Positions 27,443 to 35,434 of a stretch of 64,000 nucleotides of DNA are shown one piece after another. The translations under genes and the position numbers were made by a program. Source of the stretch: Methylomagnum ishizawai (GTDB taxonomy: Bacteria; Pseudomonadota; Gammaproteobacteria; Methylococcales; Methylococcaceae); NCBI RefSeq assembly GCF_900155475.1, contig NZ_FXAM01000001.1, forward strand, positions 2,862,881 through 2,926,880. Reading direction: 5' to 3'. The notes below the pieces were generated by a model. It saw only the letters and a list, made by a program, of their open reading frames with translations, made no database searches and had not been told where the DNA came from. Position 1 is the stretch's first letter. Every line of letters starts with the position of its first letter.

Positions 27443-28186
27443 TCAGGTGTTCTTCAGGAAGCGGACGTTGGCGAACCAGCGACCGACGAAGTGCCACATG
27501 AAGTAGATCAGGATGGACATGAAGCCGGAGAAGAACGCGGACACCGGGGCCACGTCCTTACCGAAGGTACGCAGGGTGCCCTTCTCGACCATGCGGATGT
27601 ACTCGGGGGTACCGGTACGCACATAGTTGTAGCCCTGGATGTCGGCGATGGACATCAGCATGCCGTTGTATTCCACCGGCACGTGGATCGGGGCGATGAT
27701 CGGCCAGTTGCCAGGGTAGAAGATCAAACCCCAGGCCAGACCGCCAATGATGGCGGTGAACAGGTAGCTGCCGGACAGCATCAGGCAGACGTCGAGGATG
27801 ATCGCGCCCGGGACCAGGATGGCCGGGAACACGAAGTTCACGGGGAAGTAGGTCCAGCCCCAGAAGTTGAAGTAGCGGTTGACCCATTCACCGAACAGCA
27901 GCGCCAACACGCACACGGTCGCCGCCCACGGCTGGCGGAAACGCTCCCACAGGAACACCTGCGCGGCGGCCGGGAAGGTCACCAGCACGATCGGGGTCAC
28001 GGTGACCCACAGGCGGCGGTCTTTCCAGTCGGACCAGAAGTCCCAGTCGCCCATGGTCAGCATCGCGTGGATGTGGTACGAACCGCAGATGACGAAGAAA
28101 AAGATGAACAGGCCCAGATAGTCGATGGTCCGGGAAACCTGCACGGCCTCGGCGTGGGACCGGACCGCAGATTGAAGTGCGCTCAT
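27443..28186 (-). CDS. pmoA: Particulate methane monooxygenase subunit A
   Basis: 247-aa integral membrane subunit with seven helices, the standard phylogenetic marker for methanotrophs. Landmarks include GSYHIHAMLTMGDWDFWSDW near residue 35, NRYFNFWGWTYFPVNFV near residue 103 and EYNGMLMSIADIQGYNYVR near residue 170, which cover the classic A189/mb661 primer regions. It closely matches my recollection of M. capsulatus PmoA, indicating a type I (gammaproteobacterial, Methylococcus-like) enzyme rather than AMO or pXMO. RBS TGGAGG lies 8 nt upstream of ATG. Middle gene of the operon. Confidence 0.98.
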   Translation of the reverse strand: MSALQSAVRSHAEAVQVSRTIDYLGLFIFFFVICGSYHIHAMLTMGDWDFWSDWKDRRLWVTVTPIVLVTFPAAAQVFLWERFRQPWAATVCVLALLFGEWVNRYFNFWGWTYFPVNFVFPAILVPGAIILDVCLMLSGSYLFTAIIGGLAWGLIFYPGNWPIIAPIHVPVEYNGMLMSIADIQGYNYVRTGTPEYIRMVEKGTLRTFGKDVAPVSAFFSGFMSILIYFMWHFVGRWFANVRFLKNT

Positions 28187-28321
28187 GAGTTACCTCCAAA
28201 GTTTCGTTTTATAGTCTTCTCGGGCGCGGCCACAACCGACCGCGCCCATCACTCCCTGTGTCCGGTACCGGCACCCCTCACGCCCACAGGGCATCGGGAA
28301 CCGGCACCGCTTCCGTCCGCC

Positions 28322-29101
28322 TTACTTGGCGATCAGGCCCTGGTCGACCGCTTCGCAGACGTCCTTGCCGATCACGGTCGCGAAGCTCGCGAAGATCTGC
28401 AGCAGCACGCCGGCAATGGCCAGTGCCAGCCAGCCGAAGATCACGAAGCCGTAGTGCAAGGGAGCCACGAACAGCTCTTCCATGAACCAGAAGGTGTGGC
28501 CCCATTCGTTCAGGCCCACGTTCGGCAGGATCATGAACGGACCCACAACGGTCACCAGGTACGGCAGGGACAGGCCCTGCGCGAAGTACGGCAGGCGGGT
28601 CTTGGCGTACAGGAACGCGCCGAAGCCGGTGATGATGTAGATCGGGTAGCTCAGGTAGAACTCGATGATGTGCGACGGGGTGAAGTCGGTGTCGCGCACG
28701 ATGGTCTGGTGCCAGGTGCCATCCTGTTCGGTGAAGTAGGAAGCGCCCCAGTAGATCGCCCACGCATAGGCGAACACCCAGATCAGGTGGGTCATGTTGC
28801 GGCGCAGCTCTTCGCGCGGGGTGATCGCGGCCAGGTTGCGGTCGCGGCTCTTCCAGATATAACCCCACAGGATCGACGCGGTGGTCACTTCCAGCACGAT
28901 CTCGGTGTACAGGAAGTTCATCCAGTACGTCTCGAACTCAGGCGCGAAGGAGTCCAGGCCCGCGGCCCAGCCGTACACGCCTTCGTACCAGCGCACCCAC
29001 ATGTAGAACACGGTGTAGATCGTGAACGCGAACGCCAGCCACTTCGTATCGAGCAGCGGCTTGTCCTGCGCGGCGACGCCGCCAGCGGTTGTTGCAGCCA
29101 T
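28322..29101 (-). CDS. pmoC: Particulate methane monooxygenase subunit C
   Basis: 259-aa membrane subunit, first in the operon. Copper-site residues are intact: Asp127, His131 and His144 (DGTWH ... TPSH) form CuC, and Asn198, His202 and His216 (GLNEWGH ... PLHYGF) form CuD; each is offset by 29 from the M. capsulatus numbering. Six or more membrane helices. The start is ATG at 29101 with AGAGG 8 nt before it, and a leader of about 115 nt runs back to the predicted transcription start. Only one pmo copy lies in this window; methanotrophs often have more elsewhere. Confidence 0.98.
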   Translation of the reverse strand: MAATTAGGVAAQDKPLLDTKWLAFAFTIYTVFYMWVRWYEGVYGWAAGLDSFAPEFETYWMNFLYTEIVLEVTTASILWGYIWKSRDRNLAAITPREELRRNMTHLIWVFAYAWAIYWGASYFTEQDGTWHQTIVRDTDFTPSHIIEFYLSYPIYIITGFGAFLYAKTRLPYFAQGLSLPYLVTVVGPFMILPNVGLNEWGHTFWFMEELFVAPLHYGFVIFGWLALAIAGVLLQIFASFATVIGKDVCEAVDQGLIAK

Positions 29102-29224
29102 TTGTTTTACCTCTTGAAAATTGCTTCTATAACGGCGGTTCGACCGGAACCCAGCCTCCCCTCCGCCTCGCCCCGGACAGCCCTTGAACGCCTCCCGGAA
29201 CCCCCGGTCCCCCGGGTGCGGTGC

Positions 29225-29276
29225 AGTCTATCACCCGCCAAACCCTTGTCAAGAAATTATCGCGACATTTTGTCGC
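29225..29276 (-). promoter_or_regulatory. Sigma70-like promoter and upstream palindrome of pmoCAB
   Basis: Minus strand: TTGACA (29252-29247), 16-nt spacer, TAGACT (29230-29225); transcription would start near 29218, about 117 nt before pmoC. GCGACA-TTT-TGTCGC at 29262-29276 is a perfect palindrome 9 bp upstream of the -35 box, a suitable place for an activator or repressor. The spacing is seen; the regulator is unknown. The remainder of the 334-bp gap 29102-29435 holds the leader and the start region of the divergent cytochrome gene. Confidence 0.7.
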
Positions 29277-29435
29277 ACCCGTTTTTCCCCATCTCCACCG
29301 GGTTTCCGGCCCGGAAGTCGGGTTCCAAGGCGGCGGCCATTATCGACACAACAGCGGGACCGCGCTTTACGCTAAAATCCCTATCCGCCCCGACCCGAGG
29401 GGCACCCCAGACCAATCACGACCCCGACCGCAAAG

Positions 29436-29741
29436 ATGCGCCCCTTTCCAAAACCGCTGCTATCCATCCTGGCCTTGTCGCTCCTGCCTTTCGCCACCCT
29501 CGGGGGCACCGGCACCCGCCCCGATGCCGCCACCCTCGCCCGCGCCTGCGGTGGTTGCCATGGTGCCCATGGCCAGGGTTTCGACACCATCCCCGCGTTG
29601 ACGGGAATACCCGAAGCCGAATTCGTGCGGCGCATGAAGGCGTTCCGCGAGGGATTGCGGCGGGCCACAGTCATGGACCGCATCGCCAAAGGCTACACGG
29701 ACGAAGACTTCGCCGCCGTGGCGAAGTATTTCAGCCATTGA
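29436..29741 (+). CDS. Monohaem cytochrome c553-type protein
   Basis: 101 aa. Signal peptide SILALSLLPFATLGG directs it to the periplasm; the single haem site is CGGCH near residue 36 and a Met ligand is likely in ATVMDRIAKGYTDEDF near residue 80. It is 17 bp upstream of an FccB-like flavoprotein, the arrangement of flavocytochrome c sulfide dehydrogenases, where the cytochrome accepts electrons from FAD. Classical FccA is often dihaem and larger; this one has one haem. It is divergent from pmoCAB. Confidence 0.88.
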   Translation: MRPFPKPLLSILALSLLPFATLGGTGTRPDAATLARACGGCHGAHGQGFDTIPALTGIPEAEFVRRMKAFREGLRRATVMDRIAKGYTDEDFAAVAKYFSH

Positions 29742-29758
29742 GAACAGGAAAAAACCGC

Positions 29759-31051
29759 ATGACCCAGTTTTCCCGCCGCGCCTTCCTGGGCTGGGCCGCC
29801 ATGGCCGGCCTCGCGGGCACCCTAGGCTGTTCCGGCAACCGCTCGAAACCCGGCAAGCCCTCCCTCGCCAACGCCAAGGTCGTGGTCCTGGGCGGGGGTT
29901 TCGCCGGGGCGACCGCGGCGCGCTATCTGACCCTGCTCGACCCTTCCCTCAAAGTCACCCTGATCGAGCGCAACAGTTATTACCTGCCCTGTCCTGGCTC
30001 CAACGAATTCATCACCAGCTTGCCCGGCCACAAACGCCCCAAGGAATTGCGCTTCGATTACAAAGCGATCAAGGCCACCGGCGTCCAGTCCGTCACCGGC
30101 GAGGCCAAGGGCGTCGATATCCGCAACCGCGCCGTCCTGCTGGCCGATGGTTCCACCGTGCCCTACGACCGACTAATCGTGGCTCCCGGCATAGACTTCC
30201 GCTGGGACGCCATCCCCGGCTACGACGAGGAAGCCAGCCTCATCGCGCCCCACGCCTGGCAGGCCGGGCCGCAGACCTCCCTGCTCCGCCGCCAGCTCCG
30301 CGCCATGCGCAACGGCGATGTGGTCATGATCGTGGTGCCGCAGAATCCCTATCGCTGCCCGCCCGGCCCCTACGAACGCGCCTCGCTGATGGCCCATTTC
30401 CTCAAGCGCCATATGCCGCGCTCGAAAGTCCTGATCCTGGATGCCAAAACCCAGTTTTCCAAGCAAGCGTTATTCATGCAGGGTTGGAAGGAACTGTATC
30501 CGGGAATGGTGGAATGGATTTCAGCGGAGAAGGAAGGCCGGATCGAGCGGGTGGATGTCCACAAGCGGACCGTGCATACCGATTTCGGCCGCCACCGGGC
30601 CAATGTGCTAAACGTGATCCCGCCGCAAAAAGCCGGGAAACTGGCGCAGATCGCCGGATTGGTGGACGATTCCGGCTGGTGTCCGGTCGATCCCCGCAGC
30701 TTCGAATCGACCCTCGCTCCCGGCGTGCATGTCGTCGGCGACGCCTGCATCGCGACGCCCATGCCCAAATCGGCCTTTGCCGCCAATGCCCAGGCCAAGG
30801 TCTGCGCCGCCGCCGTGGTCGATCTCCTGTCGGAGCGCGAACCCGGCCCGCCCGCCCTTATCAACCATTGCTACAGCCTACTGAGTCCCGAGTACGCGAT
30901 TTCCGTGACCGGGGTCTACGAATACTCCCCCGGCGACAAAACCCTGGTCGCCACCTCGACCGGCGAAACCCCGCCCCACGGCGACCGCGAGCGGGAAGCC
31001 GCCATGGCCCATAGCTGGCAAGCCTTGTTCATGAAAGAAGTGTTCGGCTGA
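29759..31051 (+). CDS. FccB-like FAD-dependent oxidoreductase (sulfide dehydrogenase type)
   Basis: 430 aa from ATG at 29759, preceded by AGGAA. The twin-Arg signal SRRAFLGWAAMAGLAGTLG sends the folded flavoprotein to the periplasm. The FAD motif is VVVLGGGFAGATAARYL near residue 42; redox-active Cys candidates are in YLPCPGSNE, YRCPPGPYERAS and GDACIATPMPKSAF, resembling FccB. With the adjacent cytochrome it probably oxidises sulfide and feeds electrons to a c-type carrier; the reaction is inferred from family. It converges with the CDF transporter gene, 1 bp between stops. The frame continues open far upstream but only antisense to pmoB. Confidence 0.85.
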   Translation: MTQFSRRAFLGWAAMAGLAGTLGCSGNRSKPGKPSLANAKVVVLGGGFAGATAARYLTLLDPSLKVTLIERNSYYLPCPGSNEFITSLPGHKRPKELRFDYKAIKATGVQSVTGEAKGVDIRNRAVLLADGSTVPYDRLIVAPGIDFRWDAIPGYDEEASLIAPHAWQAGPQTSLLRRQLRAMRNGDVVMIVVPQNPYRCPPGPYERASLMAHFLKRHMPRSKVLILDAKTQFSKQALFMQGWKELYPGMVEWISAEKEGRIERVDVHKRTVHTDFGRHRANVLNVIPPQKAGKLAQIAGLVDDSGWCPVDPRSFESTLAPGVHVVGDACIATPMPKSAFAANAQAKVCAAAVVDLLSEREPGPPALINHCYSLLSPEYAISVTGVYEYSPGDKTLVATSTGETPPHGDREREAAMAHSWQALFMKEVFG

Positions 31052-31052
31052 A

Positions 31053-32198
31053 TTAGGCCCGCTTGGCGATGCGTCCGCCCCACAGCGCCAACATCAAGCC
31101 AAGCAGGCTGGCCCCCATCGCGATATCGGCATAATCCCCCGCCAGCACCATGCTGGCCCCGCCCCCCGCCACCAACAAAGCCGCTCCCGCCATCCGGCAA
31201 GCCATGCCCCAGCCGCCCCGCGCCGCCGGAACCGGGCGCGTGACTTCGGTTTTTTGGCGCGGTTCGGGCCGGGGAAGCCCGCGTTCGATTTGGTCATGAG
31301 CGAAGGAAGCGGCATCCTCCAAGGGTTCGAGATGGGTGACGATGACGATATTGGGCAGGGCCGCACCGATATCGGCCTCGATCCGCTCCAGAAGATCATG
31401 CCCGGCCTGCACCGTATAACTGCCCGGCACCAGCACATGGACGGTCATGAAGCGCTGCATCCCAGCGGCACGGGTCCGTAGATCGTGGAATTGGATACCC
31501 TCGGCCCGGTAGCCTTCGAGGATGCGCTCGATATCCATCATTTCGGCCTCGGGAATCGCCGCGTCCAACAAGCCTGACGCCGAGCGGATCATGAGTTCCA
31601 GTCCCGACCACACGATTTGCACCGCCGCCAGGAAAGCGATGGCGGGATCGAGCCATTGCCAGCCCGTCCAGGCGATGCCGCCCAAGGCCAGCAGGATCGC
31701 GCCCGTGGTCCAGACATCGGACATCAAATGCTTGCCATCGGCCTCCAGGGTGATCGAGCCGTACTTGCGCCCCGCCCGCAGCAGGACCCGGGCGACCGCC
31801 AGATTGATGAACCCGGCGGCGGCGGACACTGCGATGCCGATATCGAGCCGGGCCAAGGGTTGGGGATGCCCCAGCCGTTCCCAAGCCGCCCAGACGATGC
31901 CACCCGCCGCGACCAGGATCAAAGCCCCTTCGAAGCCACTGGAAAAATACTCGGCCTTGCCATGCCCGAACGGATGGTGGCTGTCGGCGGGCCGGGCCGC
32001 GAAGCCCAGCATGGTCAGGGCCACGATGGCCGCGACCAGGTTCACCAAGGATTCCGCCGCGTCGGACAACAGCCCGACCGAGCCCGTCATGCGATAAGCC
32101 TGGGCCTTGAGTCCGATGGTCAGGATCGCGGCGAGGATGGACAGCCAAGCGAACCGCGCCAGCGAAGGCGTGGTCGCCGGTGGGGCGGCAGGATTCAA
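31053..32198 (-). CDS. Cation diffusion facilitator transporter with C-terminal membrane extension
   Basis: 381 aa. Six-helix CDF core with HPFGHGKAEYFSSGFEGA (TM3 region) and EADGKHLMSDVWTTG (TM5, HxxxD ligands), then a cytoplasmic ferredoxin-like domain to about residue 300. TM2 reads SDAAESLVN, so the position of the usual His/Asp metal ligands is Glu/Asn, leaving selectivity unclear. A linker and two further helices (GAALLVAGGGASMVLAG; ASLLGLMLALWGG) extend the C-terminus, which is unusual. Start is TTG at 32198, in a TTGA overlap with DUF4202 and with GGAG 8 nt upstream. Secondary metal efflux into the periplasm. Confidence 0.85.
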   Translation of the reverse strand: MNPAAPPATTPSLARFAWLSILAAILTIGLKAQAYRMTGSVGLLSDAAESLVNLVAAIVALTMLGFAARPADSHHPFGHGKAEYFSSGFEGALILVAAGGIVWAAWERLGHPQPLARLDIGIAVSAAAGFINLAVARVLLRAGRKYGSITLEADGKHLMSDVWTTGAILLALGGIAWTGWQWLDPAIAFLAAVQIVWSGLELMIRSASGLLDAAIPEAEMMDIERILEGYRAEGIQFHDLRTRAAGMQRFMTVHVLVPGSYTVQAGHDLLERIEADIGAALPNIVIVTHLEPLEDAASFAHDQIERGLPRPEPRQKTEVTRPVPAARGGWGMACRMAGAALLVAGGGASMVLAGDYADIAMGASLLGLMLALWGGRIAKRA

Positions 32199-32785
32199 GC
32201 GGGCTCCAAGGCGCGGGCCAATAAAGGTTTGACCGAATCCGGGAAATCCAGGGTCAAGGCCCGGTTCCGCGCCGTCCCGGACATCTTGTTCCAGGTCTTG
32301 CGGACGATGCCCAGCAATTTGTCGTCGTCCTGGGTCGCGGTGAACGCCAGGAAGTAGTATTCGAGGAAGACCAAACAAGCCACATCCTCGATCAACTGCA
32401 CCTCTGGGTCGGTCTTCATCCCGCGCTTGGACAGGATGGCCTGGACCCGCGCCACATCCTCCGGCGGATAACCCGCTTCGGCCATGAGTTCGCCCAGCTT
32501 CTCGCCATGGAAGCCATAGAGGAAGCTACGCCATTTCAGATAACCTTCGCGGGTCATGGGATAGCTATCGCGCGGGACTTCCCAGCGCCGGATATGCTGG
32601 CCACGGGCGGCGATACGCAGCAAATCGCCCGCTTCGGGCCGGAGCTTTTCCAGCCATTCGGACATGCGCCGCCCATACAGCAGCTCCTTGGGCTGGGACT
32701 CGCCTTGCCAGGTTTCCTGGTTGGGGTCGGCGGCATTGGCCTGGTCGATGAGGCGCAACACCAAGTCGAGATTGGGAGTATTCAT
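32195..32785 (-). CDS. DUF4202 family protein
   Basis: 196 aa from ATG at 32785 (MNTPNLDLVLRLIDQANA). DUF4202 features: ELLYGRRMSEWLEKLRPEA near residue 40, ARGQHIRRWEVPRDSYPMTR with a conserved His, LKWRSFLYGFHG and EDVACLVFLEYYF. The His/Asp/Glu residues resemble HD-type hydrolase sites, but no activity is known to me. Cytoplasmic, alpha-helical. Overlaps the start of the CDF transporter gene by 4 nt, so the two are translationally coupled, hinting at a metal-linked role. Confidence 0.82.
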   Translation of the reverse strand: MNTPNLDLVLRLIDQANAADPNQETWQGESQPKELLYGRRMSEWLEKLRPEAGDLLRIAARGQHIRRWEVPRDSYPMTREGYLKWRSFLYGFHGEKLGELMAEAGYPPEDVARVQAILSKRGMKTDPEVQLIEDVACLVFLEYYFLAFTATQDDDKLLGIVRKTWNKMSGTARNRALTLDFPDSVKPLLARALEPA

Positions 32786-32851
32786 GAATCGATCCAATTT
32801 CAAAGATTACAAACGAAGCCGCTATCGACAGCGCGACCGTGGCTTATCCAT

Positions 32852-33922
32852 TCACAAGCGCAAGCCCAAAGGATTCCCAGGATCGACATGATCCATGAGC
32901 GGCTTACGCCGGTCCTGGTCGGTCACTTGGTAAATCAAGCCCAGCCAATTATTGAATACCGCCTTGGCGGTATCGTGCCAAGTATTATCCAAATGCCGGA
33001 GGATTTCTGATTCTGGGAATTCCGGGACGGATTGGCCAGCGCGCCGGGCGCTACGCAAATGCTGACCATATTCGCTCAGCACCTCGCCCACCTCGGTATT
33101 GAAATAATGCTCCGGGAATGGCGGATAATCCTCCCGCTCACCGCGATAATAGCGTAATACTTCGCGCTTATATTCCTTCAGCAAACTCACGGTGTCATAC
33201 TCTGGATGCCCCTGGAAATACACCACCCGCAGCAAATCCCGGCTCACCGCCAGATGTACCCCCGCCTCGGCGCTTTCCACCAAGACCTTGAGTCCGGCCC
33301 GTTCCATATCCTCGCGAAAAATCTCGTTGAAACGGGAGTGCGGCACATCGAACCGGGTATTGATGGTGGACACCAAAGGATGCCGCCGCTCCACCACATG
33401 ATGCGAATAAACCCCCCAGCGCTTGAACCCCAGATGGGTGCGCGGAATCCCGGTGGCATACTCGAACAAGGCATGGGTGGCAAGGCAGGAACACAAAATA
33501 GAAGTCACGTTTTCCCGTGCCCAATCGAATACCTCGGTCAGCGGCTCCCAAAACGGCTCTTCCGGCAACCGCGGCTGGCTGACATTGGCCCCGCTCACGA
33601 TCAAACCATCCAAACCCTGGGCCTTGATCTGCTCGAAACTCTCGTAATAGCGCCCGATATGGGCCAAAGCCTCGGGACCGCGCTCCTGACCCCGGATAGT
33701 GAAGGGATGCATATGGAATTGCACGATGGGATTGGCCGCGCCCACCAAGCGGAAAAACTGCCGCTCGGTGGCTTCGAGGGCCGCGTCCGGCATCATATTC
33801 AACAGGCCGATATGCATCTCGCGGATATCCTGGCGGCTGGCGCGTTCGACGGACAGGATTTCCTGGCCTTCAGCATGCAGGCGCTGGAAGGTGGGCAAAT
33901 CGGTATGGGCAACCAAAGGCAT
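32852..33922 (-). CDS. metA: Homoserine O-succinyltransferase
   Basis: 356 aa, glutamine amidotransferase-like fold of the MetA family; activates homoserine with an acyl-CoA in methionine synthesis. The catalytic triad is visible: Cys146 in SILCSCLATH, His239 in FQGHPEYDT and Glu241. NMMPDAALEATERQFFRL near residue 43 and RRHPLVSTINTRFDVPHSR near residue 180 are family landmarks. MetA proteins can use succinyl- or acetyl-CoA and the specificity residue was not checked, so the donor is from family habit. Together with the P-loop gene upstream it may form an operon, 34-bp spacing. Confidence 0.9.
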   Translation of the reverse strand: MPLVAHTDLPTFQRLHAEGQEILSVERASRQDIREMHIGLLNMMPDAALEATERQFFRLVGAANPIVQFHMHPFTIRGQERGPEALAHIGRYYESFEQIKAQGLDGLIVSGANVSQPRLPEEPFWEPLTEVFDWARENVTSILCSCLATHALFEYATGIPRTHLGFKRWGVYSHHVVERRHPLVSTINTRFDVPHSRFNEIFREDMERAGLKVLVESAEAGVHLAVSRDLLRVVYFQGHPEYDTVSLLKEYKREVLRYYRGEREDYPPFPEHYFNTEVGEVLSEYGQHLRSARRAGQSVPEFPESEILRHLDNTWHDTAKAVFNNWLGLIYQVTDQDRRKPLMDHVDPGNPLGLRL

Positions 33923-33956
33923 GGAATAAGGTTCTCCGGTCTCTTATCAAACGGGC

Positions 33957-34796
33957 TTAGCGGCCCAAGGCATCCCGCAACAAAGCCAGGAAATCGGCCT
34001 CGGTTTCCACTTGGGCGATTTCACCGGCATCGACGGTATAACCATAGCGGTCGGCGATGGCTTGATAACGTGGCAGGCGGGAATGAAATAATTTGGGAAA
34101 TACCCAACTCACGAACTGGTCCGGGGGCATCCGGTCGATGCTGGCATAACCGTTTTCCGCCATAAATACGGGTAATTGCTCGTCCAGGAAACTTTCCCGG
34201 TAATACAAGGGCTTCGGGTCGTTGCGGGCGCGTTCGATCAGCATATGCTCCAATTCAGGCGTGGTGCGGATATACACGATCAAGGTATGCTCGGCCAGGA
34301 TTTCCAGGGTATCCGGGTCGTCGAGTTCGCAAACACTGCCGCCGGCATCGTTGATGAAATTGCGGTAGCCATAAATGGATTCCACCTTGCGGATGAATTC
34401 CGGCACATCGCGCATGGCTCGGATTTCGGCATCGCGGTGCAGGGCTTGGCGGCGTTTGAATTCTTCCAGGGATAATCCGCCCCTGGCCGGATCGCCCAGC
34501 TTCCCCAGGAAGGTGGACACCGGGACTAGATTATCCACGGTGATATTGCTGCGGATATAAATCGAATCGGAGCGCAACAATTCCCGCAGGAACGGCACTT
34601 CCATGGCTTGGCGCTTGATATTGTCGGAAATCGGCTCGTTGAGATAACGGGTACCGATCCGGTAATCGCCGGAATAATGGAACCAGGTTTTTTTGGGAAG
34701 CTTATCGGCCAGCGTGGTTTTACCGACTCCGGACATCCCCAAGAGGGTAATCCGCTTGGCATCCCAGTCCGAAAATTCCCCAGGCGTCATTTTCAT
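33957..34796 (-). CDS. P-loop ATPase/kinase-like protein, function unknown
   Basis: 279 aa from ATG at 34796; a second ATG is two codons on. Walker A GMSGVGKTTLADKL lies near residue 20, and the fold looks like a shikimate/adenylate kinase-type NTPase with a helical insert (LRELLRSDSIYIRSNITVDN) and hydrophobic strand LIVYIRTTPELE near residue 190 in the position of a Walker B-like strand. No recognised family. It precedes metA on the same strand. Overlap with unrelated upstream frames is ignored. Confidence 0.65.
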   Translation of the reverse strand: MKMTPGEFSDWDAKRITLLGMSGVGKTTLADKLPKKTWFHYSGDYRIGTRYLNEPISDNIKRQAMEVPFLRELLRSDSIYIRSNITVDNLVPVSTFLGKLGDPARGGLSLEEFKRRQALHRDAEIRAMRDVPEFIRKVESIYGYRNFINDAGGSVCELDDPDTLEILAEHTLIVYIRTTPELEHMLIERARNDPKPLYYRESFLDEQLPVFMAENGYASIDRMPPDQFVSWVFPKLFHSRLPRYQAIADRYGYTVDAGEIAQVETEADFLALLRDALGR

Positions 34797-34858
34797 GGTA
34801 TTGGCGTAGGTGGTTGGATAATATGGAAAGCGCGGACGATACCCAAGCCCGCAGGTCT

Positions 34859-35251
34859 CTATTCGCGGTTGATCATATGGTCGGCGGTACGGGCGAAAGC
34901 CGCGAGCAGGGCTTCCCGCAAGCCGGCTTCGATAGCCATATCGTCCAGCGCCCGGACCATGCACAGCACCCATTGGTCGCGTTCCGCCGGGCCGATGGCG
35001 AAGGGGAAATGGCGCATCCTGAGCCGGGGATGGCCGAATTCCTCCATGAACAAATCCGGGCCGCCGAACCAGCCCGACAGGAATTTGAACAGCTTATTCT
35101 TGGCCCCGGCGAGGTCGGGGGCGTGCATGGCGCGGATGCCCTGGGCCTCGGGCAGGCGGTCCATATGGCCGTAGAAACGCTCGACCAATTCCCGGACGGC
35201 GGTTGCTCCGCCCAGCAGGACATAGGGGGTGGCGGCGGGAGGCGGATTCAT
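34859..35251 (-). CDS. Truncated haemoglobin (group II-like)
   Basis: 130-aa 2-on-2 globin. AVRELVERFYGHMDRLPEAQ without its last residue, then KFLSGWFGGPDLF and GHPRLRMRHFPFAI, carry the CD1 region, TrpG8-like position and proximal His (HFPF) of trHb2. The start at 35251 (MNPPPAATPYVLLGG) follows GGAAG. It probably binds O2 or NO to detoxify nitrogen oxides or buffer oxygen, a sensible role in a methanotroph living at low O2. Divergent from fnr, with 183 bp between. Confidence 0.87.
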   Translation of the reverse strand: MNPPPAATPYVLLGGATAVRELVERFYGHMDRLPEAQGIRAMHAPDLAGAKNKLFKFLSGWFGGPDLFMEEFGHPRLRMRHFPFAIGPAERDQWVLCMVRALDDMAIEAGLREALLAAFARTADHMINRE

Positions 35252-35434
35252 GGCGGGTCTTCCGGGGTGGGTCAGAAAGCGCCAGATTCTAACAGGCTTG
35301 CTCCGGGATGGGCGCATACCGCCCTACCTTGACGCCCGTTCCGGGCTTGGGGATGATGGTCGCGCTTGAGACAACCGCCGCCATGGGATTTAAAGACGGC
35401 GGACTTTCAACCCCCACACACCAGCCCAGACACC

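Noticed and set aside
27284-29758. Very long plus-strand open frame running antisense to pmoB and pmoA and joining the FccB gene
   Set aside because: Frame lacks stops because of high GC on the opposite coding strand; the FccB start is set by its Tat signal at 29759.
34797-34973. N-terminal extension of the P-loop gene upstream of 34796
   Set aside because: Extension is Arg/Pro/Gly-rich and overlaps the truncated haemoglobin gene; the Walker A region needs only the ATG at 34796.
35252-35434. FNR box between trHb and fnr
   Set aside because: No TTGAT-N4-ATCAA pattern with acceptable match was seen.
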